From: Symsagittifera roscoffensis
Taxonomy: Eukaryota > Xenacoelomorpha > Acoela > Convolutidae
Direction of reading: 5' to 3'
DNA: 60,000 nucleotides
Assembly (NCBI RefSeq): GCF_963678635.1
Contig: NC_087063.1
Span: forward strand, 20,096,701-20,156,700
This document shows, piece after piece, positions 10,155-21,164 of the stretch. Numbering within the stretch: position 1 is the first letter of the stretch; the number at the start of each line of letters is the position of its first letter. A program made the translations under genes and the position numbers. The notes beneath the pieces are model-generated. The model ran no database searches. It was not told where the DNA came from and saw only the letters and a list, made by a program, of their open reading frames with translations.

Positions 10155-11888
10155 CTATTTTCTATCGGCTCTTTTGAGTTCTGATCATTCAATCATTTGT
10201 TTTCCCGAACCACCTATAACCATAATTTTATGTCAGTCATTCATTGGTTGTTTTGGCAATCCAATGGGCTAAATGCTAGATAATTACCGCTCATGCCAAA
10301 CATTATACCTAATGGAAATCTCAACCAAAACTCAATCATAACAAAATCGGGAGAGCTGTCGAGAGTTTCAACGCGCATTCAGCATCTTCACTGCCTAATA
10401 ATTGCTTCAAAGAACCACTCTCTAAAAACGTGTTAACTACTTTACCTGATAATGTCCACGCAAATTCCAGTTTCATTTCCGAAGTCTGATTTTGAGTAAC
10501 CCGATGAAAATTCATTCAATTCAAAAATTATAGTTATGAAGTAATTTTGAAGTTAGTTTGCCAATTTTGATGACGTTAAATTGTTTTCCGAAATTGGCAA
10601 TCCCTGAATTATAGCAAAACGTTTTTGTCAAGAGTATATGACAACTATGTAAACTAATTCGTCAAAATGAGAAGCCGCCTAGCCCGAAGCAAAAGCTTTT
10701 TTTAATTTCTTAATTATTGTGTGTAATTTATTGGTGCCAATATTGATGCGTTAAATTTTACTGGCGCCAGTTTTTTTCCAAGATGGAAGAATGTAGGTGC
10801 CCCAAATGACGTCGCTTAACGTCGCTTATGACTCGAAAACTATGAAGAGAGTTATAAAAGCAAAAATGAATGAAATTAACGGAAGAAACAAAAATTTTAT
10901 TTTCATAACGGAATGCTTCAATGTAGCGAAATTTTAACCTTGGAGAAAATTTAGATATAGAGCTCAATGTCGACTTCTTTAAAACTTCGAAAAATTCGTA
11001 ATTCGAGATAACTTTGTAATAACATTGAACAAGCTTGAGAAAAATTAGTTAATAAGCAGTTTTTCTTTCAGTAAACGTTCAAGCGTCATTTGCGCGCCAT
11101 TTTTTTGTTTTTGGAGAACTTATCAGAGCAACTGGAAATATTTCACAATAATGCTCGACGATTTTCCTACTGGCCTTTATCTGCCATAAAATAGTATTAA
11201 AATTACAAAAACAAAAAATAGAAAAAAAAAAACAGAAAATTGGATTTTTTGAACTACTCTCATAAATTAAATTGCGAAAAACACAAAACTACATATTTCG
11301 AGTCTCGTAACGCATTAATAAGATCACATAACTCACTTCACTTGATTTTGAGCTAATTTGTGTGCCAGAGTGGTTCGCCATTTATGTGCATACAGAACGG
11401 AGAAATAATTTGCAGAAATTATCCTAAATTGAAAAAAATGGAGAATTTGAAAACTTTGCAAATTTAAAAAATCACTGGTGAAATAGTATTTTATATTTAA
11501 GTTCAAGACTTTAACACCATTCAGATGCTATGAAGTATTCCGTTTCACCTGTCAATCATTCAATCTATCATTTTCTCGAGCTCGAAAAATGGTTCAAGTT
11601 ACATTGGAAAGAAGACTTCAATAGTCACAGCGCAAAAAAAAATTACGGATAATTTAGTACTCGAAAAACTTTCTAAGAACAGAATACATTTGTTTTTCAA
11701 AAATATAAAATACAAAAAGGATTTCAAAAAAATGGAACCGTTATTGATTATGATAATTTTAGGGAAAAAATAATTATAATTACAACCCATTGAATAGTTT
11801 ATTCGAAAAAATCTATAACAGCATTTTACTGACCAAAATCAAAACAGCCTTTTTTATCCCTTTTTTATTAACGCGCAACTGTTTTTTG
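10155..11888. other. Intergenic stretch without supported gene
   Basis: AT-rich (long poly-A and poly-T runs), no recognisable domain in any frame. The minus-strand frames 10758-10967 and 11599-11790 are short and lysine/phenylalanine-rich, as expected from A/T runs. Confidence 0.4.
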
Positions 11889-14218
11889 TTCCGACTTTTT
11901 TAACGAAAGTAACGGAATATTTGTTTGTGCTCGGGGTGGGTTTTTTTTCTTCAACAATTTTCGACTTTTTGAATAGTCATTTTTTACGGGACTTTTTTAT
12001 ATCATTCAAAAGGTATTGTTGCCATCAGCTCAAATTTGAAAAATAATTAACCTGTGATTGTTTTTTGTAAAGTTATGGTGGTTTAACGATTTCCATTTGG
12101 CCAATTTGGGACAATTAACGCGCGATATATTTCGCGCTAATAACGCGTAAGCGGAGATTTAATCTGTCTTAGAAATCATTTCAAATTGGTTGAAGGAAGC
12201 TTATTCGTTGTTGTTGTTCCGACTTTCGATACGAAAGTAACGGAATATTTGTGCTCGGGGTGGGTTTTTTTTCTTCAGACAAGTTTCGACTTTTTAACTA
12301 GCCATTTTTGACGGAATTTTTTTTATCTCATTCGAAAGGTATTGTTGTCCTGAGCTCAAATTTGAAAATATTTTTCACCTGTGGTCATTTTTTGTAAAGT
12401 TATGGGGGTTTAAAAATTGCCATTTTGGCCAATTTGGGACAATTAACGCGCAATATATTTCGCGCTAATAAATCGTAAGCGGAGATTTAATCTGTCTTAG
12501 AAATCATTTCAAATTGGTTGAAGGAAGCTTATTCGTTGTTGTTTTTCCGACTTTCGATACGAAAGTAACGGAATATTTGTGCTCGGGGTGCTTTTTTTTT
12601 TTCTTCAGACAAATTTCGACTTTTTAACTAGCCATTTTTGACGGAATTTTTTAATCTCATTCGAAAGGTATTGTTGTCCTGAGCTCAAATTTGAAAATAT
12701 TTTTCACCTGTGGTCATTTTTCGTAAAGTTATGGGGGTTTAAAAATTGCCATTTTGGCCAATTTGGGACAATTAACGCGCAATATATTTCGCGCTATTAA
12801 CGCGTAAGCGGATATTTAATCCGTCTCAAAATCGTTCCAAATTGGTTGAAAGGAGCTTATTTGCCATAATTGATTTGTTACAAGGAGCAAAATCTATCCT
12901 TATGTACTTAATAGGGCGTGTGGGGGGATGATTTTCATTAAAAAATTTCAAATTAAAAAAAAAAAATTTAATTTATTTTGATACATTCAATTTTTTGATG
13001 TTATTACTGCTCCATAAACCTTAAAAGGCAGTCGGAACATTCAGGGCTTCGCCCTGATACGAGCAGTCTTGTTCCGACTTTTGTAACAAAAGTAACGGAA
13101 TATTTATGCTCGGGTGGGTTTTTTTTTCTTCAGACCAATTTCGACTTTTTACCTAGCCATTTTTGACAGAATATTTAATTATCATTCAAAAATTGTTGTT
13201 GTCCTGAGCTTAAATTTGAAAAAATATTTCACCTGTGATCATTTTTCGTAAAGTTATGAGGGTTTAAAGATTACCATTTTGGCTAAATTGGTACAATTAA
13301 CGCGCGCTATTAATGCGTAAGCGAGATTTAATCCGTCTTAGAAATCGTTCCGAATTGGTTCAAGGAAGCTTATATGCCATAATTCAGTTGTTAATAGGTG
13401 CAAAATCTATCAGTTTGCACTTTTTATGGCGTGTGGTGGGATGATTTTCACAAAAAATTTTCAAATTTTTATAATTGTTCCGACTTTCGATACGAAAATA
13501 ACGGAATATTTGTGCTCGGGGTGGGTTTGTTTTCTTCAGACAAATTTCGACTTTTTAACTAGCTATTTTTGACGAATTTTTTTTTATCATTCGAAAGCCA
13601 TTATTGTCTTGAGCTTAAATTTGAAAAGATATTTCACCTGTGATCATTTTGCGTAAAGTTATGAGGGTTTAAAGATTGCCATTTTGGCCATTTTGACCAA
13701 TTTGGGACAATTAACGCGCGATATCATTCGAGCTATTAACGCGTAAGCGGAGATTTAATCCGTCTTATAAATCGTTCCAAATTGGTTGAACGAAGCTTGT
13801 TTGCCATAATTGATTTGTTACAAGGAACGAAATCTATCTTTTTGTACCTTATATGGCGTGTGGGGGGATGATTTTTATTTTAAAAATTCAAATTAAAAAA
13901 AAAATTTCATTTCATTTTATTTCATTTAATTTTTTATGCTATTACTGCTGCTCCATAGACCTTAAAAGGCAGTCGGAACATTCAGGGCTTCTCCCTGATA
14001 CAAGCAGTCTTGTAATTGATTTGTTACTAGGAGCAAAAATTATCACTTTGTACTTTATATTGCGTGCGGGGTGATGAATTTCACAAAAAACCTAAAGTTC
14101 GAAAAAAAAACTCAATTGTATTTATTGCATTTAATTTTTTAAATGTTATTACTGCTCCGTAGAACTTAAGAGGCCTTCGGAATATTCAGGGCTTCGCCCT
14201 GTTGCGAGTAGTCTTGTT
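11889..14218 (+). repeat. Head-to-tail array of about six HINE-like copies
   Basis: Successive copies, all with the TTCCGACT end at the left, start at about 11889, 12214, 12541, 13069, 13475 and 14013. Copies 1 and 2 both stop at the same internal point (GCTTATTCGTTGTTG) before the next TTCCGAC. Copy 3 is complete (to about 13070, ending in CAGGGCTTCGCCCTG...GCAGTCTTG). Copy 4 lacks its stem-loop end. Copy 5 is nearly complete. Copy 6 lacks its left end. Adjacent copies share the junction TTGTTCCGAC with no spacer. Tandem arrays are a known habit of Helentron-type rolling-circle elements; the assignment here is inference from end structure. Confidence 0.7.
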
Positions 14219-14546
14219 ATTGAGCCAAAATTGGTTCGAACAAAAACAGGCAACGAAAGACGACACGTTGAGCGAGTCAAAACCAATCTTGAAAGACAAT
14301 TAACCTTTAACAGTGCATGAATGGCGTAAATATGATGTCTTCGAGTGGTGAGAAGTATGCCGAAAGTTGAAATACCGGCGGACAACTTCACCACAACACG
14401 AAAATGAACATAAAAATGGATCAAAGCTGTAGAGCCAAAACTCGTAGTTTATTATTAAAAAAATAGTGCGGATGCAACCCGGGACTACTTTTTCGACTTT
14501 GTCGGTCGCGGAAAAATGTTTTAAATAGCGTATCTCGGTCGGGATG

Positions 14547-14667
14547 GTCGAAAAATTAGTCACAGCGGTCGCAAAATTAGTCGCTGTGGTCGAAAAATTA
14601 GTCGCAGCGGTCATAAAATTAGTCGCAGCGGTCAAAAAATTAGTCGCGGCGGTCAAAAAATAAGCCG
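14547..14667. repeat. 21-bp minisatellite, about 5.7 copies
   Basis: The unit is a GTC(G)AAAAAATTAG half followed by TCGCAGCG, with 1-4 substitutions between copies. Because 21 is a multiple of 3, the minus strand reads as a 7-residue repeat (TAATNF-type) within a 124-codon frame (14300-14671). I treat that as a by-product: no homologous protein repeat is recognised and the frame has no supporting splice or signal features. Confidence 0.75.
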
Positions 14668-15059
14668 TCAAAAGAAGATAGTACGGCCAAACCAGACATT
14701 TTGACCAGATAAAAACTCAACGAGCTTCAAGTTGCAACATATACGGAATTTCGGGAGCCCATTTTTTTTATCGGTTTGGTTCGGTTTGATATCTATGCAG
14801 TTTGCCAAACGATGAGAACGGAGCATCGACTTTAACTCAGCCTCTGCAAAATTCTAAAACTTAAAGACGAAGCCCTAAAAAGATTTTTTTTATTTAAAAT
14901 TTTTACGCATCGGTGGACATCACCCAGTGCAACTCAGTTCTATTGAAAGCCAATAATTGCAATTCATTGAACTTGATGGAATGTTTTCACTTGATAGATG
15001 GTGTGTGTGTTCATCCCAAAATCGATGATTGACTTTGAGGAAAAGTTGACACTCTAGGT

Positions 15060-15440
15060 TCATTCCCTTGTGGATTCGACCATCTGCCAACCTAAAGGGT
15101 CCCCTCTTTGTACTATTTTCAGAAATCCATTTTTGGCGGTGGACCCTAATTTTTTTAAATGCGCCTTCGGCGCCAATATATACTAATTCTAAGGGGGAGC
15201 GCGCGCCGAAAAAACCTAACTTTTTGGTCAAAACTTTCCAAAAAGTGCCTGAAAACGCCTTTTTGGCCTGTTTTTTAAAAATTTCGCCTGCGGCGCAGAA
15301 ATATTTGCCAAAACAGAGTCTTTGTAACGCTTTGGGAGAGCTCGGAAAACCAAGTGGTCGACAAAAGGTCGACAAAAGTTTCCAAATAAAAAAAAATCCG
15401 CCCCCTCCTCGAGAAAATCTTATATCCACCCCTGTTTTGA
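15060..15440. mobile_element. hAT-like CAGGGGCGGAT repeat copy
   Basis: Contains the family segments CCCCTCTTTGTACTATTTT, GGCGCCAATATATACTAATT and TCCGCCCCC. Long frames are open on both strands (minus 14920-15474, plus 15068-15493). The same peptide scrap (QKW-S-NS-K) recurs in other copies at 21.7 and 26.7 kb, so these frames reflect the shared repeat, not a host gene. Confidence 0.5.
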
Positions 15441-15845
15441 ACCATGGACTTTTACCAACAGTGAAAAAATGCATTTACTCAGGGCAACCATAGCTACCGA
15501 CAATCAAACATTTTTAGTTTCTAAGACTCTTTTAGTGATTCTTTCGTTCAAATTTGAAAGTGAAGGTTTGCCGAGTTATTCCGGAAGTTAAATTCCAAAA
15601 ATAGTAATTAATTGAATTCTCTAAAACCATTTATCGCATAAGTTGAACTTTAAAAACCAAGGTTTTACCCAATTAAATGCAATAAACTTTTACTCAATTA
15701 GTTTTTGAATACCCATGGTTTATAGGCTAGTCTTTAGTTTATTTTGCTCGCCTTTTCTGTTTTTTTTTTGAATATAGATAAAATTTTAAAAAATAAACTT
15801 CTTAGGTCTGAGTAAATCTGGTATCACGATATATACATCTCACAA

Positions 15846-16345
15846 GAAGTCATTTCCGCTGATTGTGTTTTCAACGGAAGTTAATTGAAAAAAAAAATGG
15901 GCGAAAAACAGAAAGCACGATACGTTTTCTCTGAAGTGAATAAGAAAATCATTAGAATTAATTAAGTTGAAAAAGAAAAACAAAGAGCATAAAACAGTAC
16001 AAACGTGTGCGATGCACGAAGCGATTTCCGCTGAATGCAACAATAAAAAAACTAAACTTGTTCATCTGAAGCGATTTCCGCTAAGATGATCATTGTATTA
16101 GTAATTATTCGAAGTGGTGCGGCATATGTAAATTAATTCTTATGAAATTAAAGATTAAAATGCAGGAAATGCTTTTCGCTGAATACAACCAAAGGAATCC
16201 CACACAATGAAAAACGATGTCTTTGAATTAGTCCTACTAAATCGAAAGCAACCCTCGCGGTAAGACAGTATCGAGTATCAAATCTAACAAACACTCAAGT
16301 GCGAGTGTTTAAAAAAATGAATGTGGGAAGCCTTTTTCGCTGATT
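15846..16345. repeat. Dispersed GAAGCGATTTCCGCTGA-type motif, five copies
   Basis: Close matches start at 15846 (GAAGTCATTTCCGCTGATT), 16018 (GAAGCGATTTCCGCTGAAT), 16068 (GAAGCGATTTCCGCTAAGA), 16166 (GAAATGCTTTTCGCTGAAT) and 16327 (GAAGCCTTTTTCGCTGATT). Spacing is irregular: 172, 50, 98 and 161 bp. All are in the same orientation and the intervening DNA is not obviously repeated. The function is unknown; possibilities are a protein-binding site cluster or a degraded satellite with long spacers. Confidence 0.5.
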
Positions 16346-16839
16346 ACTTTCAGAAAAAATTATTTCAATCAACTAGATGAAGATCTACAAACCACAGATA
16401 CAAATCACTATAGTTTTTTCGAATTGAAAGTTTGCACGAACAGCGAGCGAGACGTGTTTGAGCAAAAAATGAAACAAAACCACATTATGATGCAAAAAAG
16501 GCGTCCTCTGAATTGCAACTTCAGAGAACTGCGATGGGAGCAATCTTGGAGACAGACCGATGGCATTGCCATTAACGGAAACGTGTTGAAATTAATCTTC
16601 GAACCTAAACTTTTTTAAGTTACCTGATTGTCGTAAGTTATACACAAGCAATTAAACCAACGGAAGATGTGGAGCAATAGCTGTTGAAAACTTGGACAGA
16701 CGAACATCAACTACTAACACTTCGAGATAAAATAGAAAAGTCAAAATTGACATGAAATTCTGAAAAAATCACCACAACAACATCTTGAATTCTCCCTTGA
16801 GACGCTGATACATCACATACTTGAGTTTAAACTACCCAC

Positions 16840-18720
16840 TAACGCTAAGCACTTGTTGTGCGGAGACTACAATATTAACATTAAAAAGAAAAATGATCAG
16901 TCTGAAAGCCTAATAGAAAGTCTCAAATTGTTCGACCTGACCCTCGAATCATTGCTGAATGCCACTAGACAGACAGAACACTCAGAGAGCACGATCGATA
17001 TATATTCTATATCTTTTTGAAGCCGACGTTTCAAAAAAAGAACAGACATCTATCACTTATCACAACTGTCTATTCTTGAAAAGCGTTGTTTTTGGAGAAG
17101 GAAACAAAAAAAAGTTCGTAGTTTCGGCAGGTCATGGAAAAAATTAGGTTGAAATCAATGACTTAAGTCAATTTTTTGATAAAATGTTTCAAATTTTTTT
17201 GAATTGGAAATAAAAAACAACAGTAGAGTCATTGCACAAAAGTTTTAATATATACTCCTCAACGAGGTTTTTATTCTACTAACAAATGGAACCAAACGTA
17301 AAAGCACAACAAAGCACAAATAAACGATTTTTTTTTCAAAATTTTACAGAAGCCACAAAACACTTGTATCAAAGACAGCGTAACAAAGTTAAATCAATGG
17401 TAAGAGACTCGCTTAGTAAATACTATAAGAAACAAAAATAAACAACAGATTTTCGGGCTCATCAACAGCGTGAAGCCAACAGTAAGAAAAGACGGAGATT
17501 AAAAATGCAAAAAATATTCAAGTAATATATCAGCTGAGGCTTTAAATAAACTTCTTGGACCGAATCTAGCTGAATCTTTAAAAACGGAGGGCAGTTTTGA
17601 AGTGTTAGAACAGTAGCGAATACATGTTACTTATATAAAATGATAGAACAATTATTTTTTAAAAACCATTGGACGATTGCAAAACAAAAAAGCCATGATT
17701 GCTATGGACGCTCAAATGTTTTAATCAGAACAATTAATCTGGCGATTTGTTCACGTAAATTAACAGCGAATACTTAACATTCCACAAATTGCGGGGTCCC
17801 TCAGGGATCAGTTTTGGGTCCACTTCTGATTCTACTTCACTTCAATGGTCTCCCCGAGATTCCAGAAATTAACAGCGTGTTGTTTTTCTGGTGGCTCTAT
17901 TATTTAGGGCGAAGTTTCGGAAGAAAACTATGATCTAGATTTGAGCAATATAGAAACATGGATGGCAGCAAATTAACTTACGATGAACCAAGACAAAACC
18001 GAAATTATTGTTATCAGCTCAAAAAATTAAAACAATCGATAAAGTTTCGAGACAATGTCCTAAAAACAAAGACGGATGTCAGATTTCTAGAATTTCAAAA
18101 TGATTGCAGCTTAATTTTCACTCAACATATCCGAAATGCGAAAAATAGATGCGCAAAATTCATTTCGTTTCTCTTCCAAGCTAGAAACATGTTATTGGTT
18201 AAGCAACTAATGAGATTCTATAAATGTTAAATACAACCTATTCATCTATTTGGAAAACTGATTTAAGGCTGCACCTCAAAATAGATCTAGATAAACTACT
18301 GAAACACCAAAAAATTTTATGAGACTAATCGCCAGGAAACACAAACAACGAAATAAAATCGACGAGACAAAAACAAAAATTTTACTCAATCTATGAGCTA
18401 CATACATACGAAGTCCTAAAAGTACTAAAAAAAAGTCATAAGAAAAGAACATACAAATAAAGATTGGAATAATTTCATATTATCAAAACCAATAAAAAAA
18501 GCTTTTTCTAAGTGACTCACAGATTAGAACATAAAAACGCAATCTGTAATGAACAGATTCATTCAAAAAAAGCGAACGAGTTAGACGTCTTTTCAAAATT
18601 ATTGTCAAACTAGACTATAAAATTTTATAAAGATATTGCAATGCTCAGCAACTAAATCATTTAGTTTTGTCCATAAACTAAGAGACTCATATCTACTTGA
18701 TACTGATTTCTGTGCAAAGT
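16840..18720 (+). pseudogene. Decayed non-LTR retrotransposon (endonuclease + reverse transcriptase remnants)
   Basis: Three landmarks occur in order on the plus strand. An APE-type endonuclease scrap lies at about 16847 (HLLCGDYNINIKKK, matching the GDFNI motif). A reverse-transcriptase block lies at about 17795 (GVPQGSVLGPLL). The post-palm block is at about 17940-18000 (NIETWMAAN, then NQDKTEIIVIS). The catalytic F-A-D-D motif, expected just after GVPQGS, reads F-S-G-G-S-I-I in the appropriate frame at about 17885, so both aspartates are lost. A C-terminal thumb/tail scrap (KFYSIYELHTYEVLK) follows near 18390. Frames switch repeatedly and stops are common. Layout fits a CR1/L2-like LINE, but the clade cannot be fixed from this. 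No target-site duplication identified. Confidence 0.7.
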
Positions 18721-18732
18721 TCTTTCAGTAAA

Positions 18733-20600
18733 AAACTGGGTTTTTTTGACGAGTAACTAGTTTGTTTCTTATTAAAAAATCATAAAAAAATCCTTGGTCT
18801 TTATGGTTGAGATCTACATAAAAAAAACGGTTTATGGGATAAAAACAAAAGTATAGACTCTGATTCTCCAAATTGCTCTCATATGGCACGCACCTGCAAA
18901 CAGGCTTGTATCCTAATGGTGACCATTCGAATCGGCGCTTCAAAACTGTGCTTTTGTAATAAGGAATATCTGTAATATGCTTGATTCGTAAATGAATTTA
19001 TTATTAATATTATTCGAAAGTACCTAACGAACAATTAGAATCATGACATTAAAGCTTCGATACTCTGTCGCCCTATGCCGAGAAGAACAGTACTTCCTGT
19101 CTAATTTCAAAGGTATGATTGATTACAAGTGCATTCTCCAATATTATAAGGAACATCGACAAAAACACTTGAACACTTTTCAAAAAGCACAGTGGCATTA
19201 AATGTATTGACTAGTAATCATCTTCCATGCAAAAATTACATATTTTTTATCACAAAAACATTATTTAGCGACTTGAAAAATTTTATTACTGATAATTTTC
19301 ACTGCAAGTGTCCTAACTGATTTATTAAATCATTTTTTCCCGAAAAATCCAACTGTGATAACAAATGCCTAGTACATCTTTATTCAAATGTAGAGACTCT
19401 TCTAAGTGTAATAGCTTTGGGTTGTTTGAGGACCAAACAGCCCCTATGACTGCACGAAATTGAAACGACACCGAAGTTCACCAACTATGACGAAAAGTTT
19501 GAACCAATCAAACATCTACTCGTGGAATGCGAAACTTTTCAAGCATGAAGAAACAAATAAATATTGGCTCTAGGCAAACCTTTGCAAATCAAGAAACTTA
19601 AAACTCAAGTTTCACTACAACTGTTTTCATGGAGGCTTCAAAATTTGAATGTGGGTTGTAACTTTTCTTTATACAACTGCTATATAATACTCTGAATGGA
19701 TTATTTAAAGCCTACTGCGGGAAGGTTTCAAAAGTTGGTATGGGATCAGTTTGAAATTTTTGTTTTGTAGCAAACTCTGCCCAAGTGAACCAAAAGGTGA
19801 AAATGCATCTCATATTTTGATATTTTTTATTTGTTTCAACTTCAGGGCTGAAAAACCTAAATTAGTTTGAAACCCTAGTTATTTTAGGCTGGCTGACTTA
19901 AGCATCGGCCGTTTCATGTCGACCGATTTTTTTGGGCGACCAATCTGTTTTCGGTCGAGAAGCGGACATTTGTCGATAATTCGACTCGAGCAAACTTACC
20001 AGCGTGTATTTTCATTTTCTCCAAAAACGATAAATGTTCTTAAACTACAAAATAAACCATTAAAATATTGAATTGATACCAATCGAAAGATGTCTAGGGC
20101 AACTATTTTGTAAATACCAGATTTTAATAATAAATAATTGGAAATTTTTTTATTCAGAAACATGAATTAATTTAAGTTGCCCACAATCTGGATAAAACTT
20201 AGTTTTCAATTGATAGACTTGAGATTTCATAAACTCAAAGTAAATGTCTCAATAAAAATCCGTACATTGTAAAACTCCATTACAGAAAAGAAAGCTCACT
20301 TAACTGCTAATTTTGTCAGTAGAGGTAGAAGAAACATCATTTGTTACTGTTTTACTAATTCAAAATTTTTTTTAGGTTACACCCCTTCTAAAGTTCACGG
20401 GATTTTTACCATTATAGTGTTACACAACAGTTTATAGCCCCAAGGTAGCTATAAGTTTTGTTTACAAGGCTGGGGGGCTATGATGGTAAAAACCCAGTCC
20501 AGTTCATTATGCTGGTAAAAACCCAGTTCAGTAAAACCCAGTCCAGCTCATTAAATAACTCATTTTCTTACACTTAGCCTTAAGTCAACCTGAAGCTAAA
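18733..20600. other. Intergenic stretch; possible LINE C-terminal scrap near 19470-19560
   Basis: Around 19497 the plus strand reads FEPIKHLLVECETFQA, resembling the C-terminal H-L-x-E-C-x-x-F motif of non-LTR retrotransposon polyproteins. It stands alone, so support is weak. At about 20480-20560 a short direct repeat (GGTAAAAACCCAGT) occurs in what would be the 3' UTR of the glycosyltransferase gene. Confidence 0.25.
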
Positions 20601-20607
20601 AGGCAAT

Positions 20608-21164
20608 TTAGTAACCTGGCACTGTTCTGGCGTACTGCACATAAGAGCTGGTCAAAAAGCGATGAAAATTTACGGCTGAAGTTTTGGTTTCTAGTTCCTT
20701 TCTCACTCGATCCACATGCCATGCAATCATGCAATCCCACGCCATCGGCTGGAACTCCCAAGGAAACTTGTTAATCGCTAAACACTTTCCGTGTTGCTGG
20801 GCTAAAATTGGCAGAGTATTAACGCCAATCATGCAAATATTCCTCTGAATTTTTCCGCTGGGGCATTTTTTGACGTCTTTGAATGGCCAATTTTTATGCC
20901 GATGAAAATATGTGTGCTCGTACAGATTGCTCTCGGGTCGCTCTCGCATTCCACCCGGGAAATTGAGCTCGGGGTTAAAATTCAAAACTTGGAAAAATGA
21001 TTCCTCCTGTAATCTGTAGGGTGCGAGTGATTCGTTCAGTTGTTGTGAGATTTCGGAATGCACAATGAAGTTCGCCGCTTCGTAGTTGATAGCGAAGTGA
21101 TTTGATCCCTTGTATTTAGAGAGGTTGCGGGGCAAGTGCTCTGGAAATCTTTCTGGCATCAAAA
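20608..21164 (-). CDS. GT14 gene exon 4 (C-terminal half)
   Basis: A T-rich tract ending GGCGGAG precedes the exon. It encodes LMPERFPEHLP, then SNHFAINYEAANFIVHSE, the EESFFQVL acidic region, NICMIGVNTLPILA and NKFPWEF, and stops at TAA 20608-20610 after ARTVPGY. 557 nt, uninterrupted. Confidence 0.85.

Noticed and set aside
14920-15493. Two long overlapping ORFs (184 aa minus, 141 aa plus)
   Set aside because: Both lie in a hAT-like repeat copy; the same peptide scraps recur in other copies and both strands are open, so they reflect repeat DNA rather than a gene.
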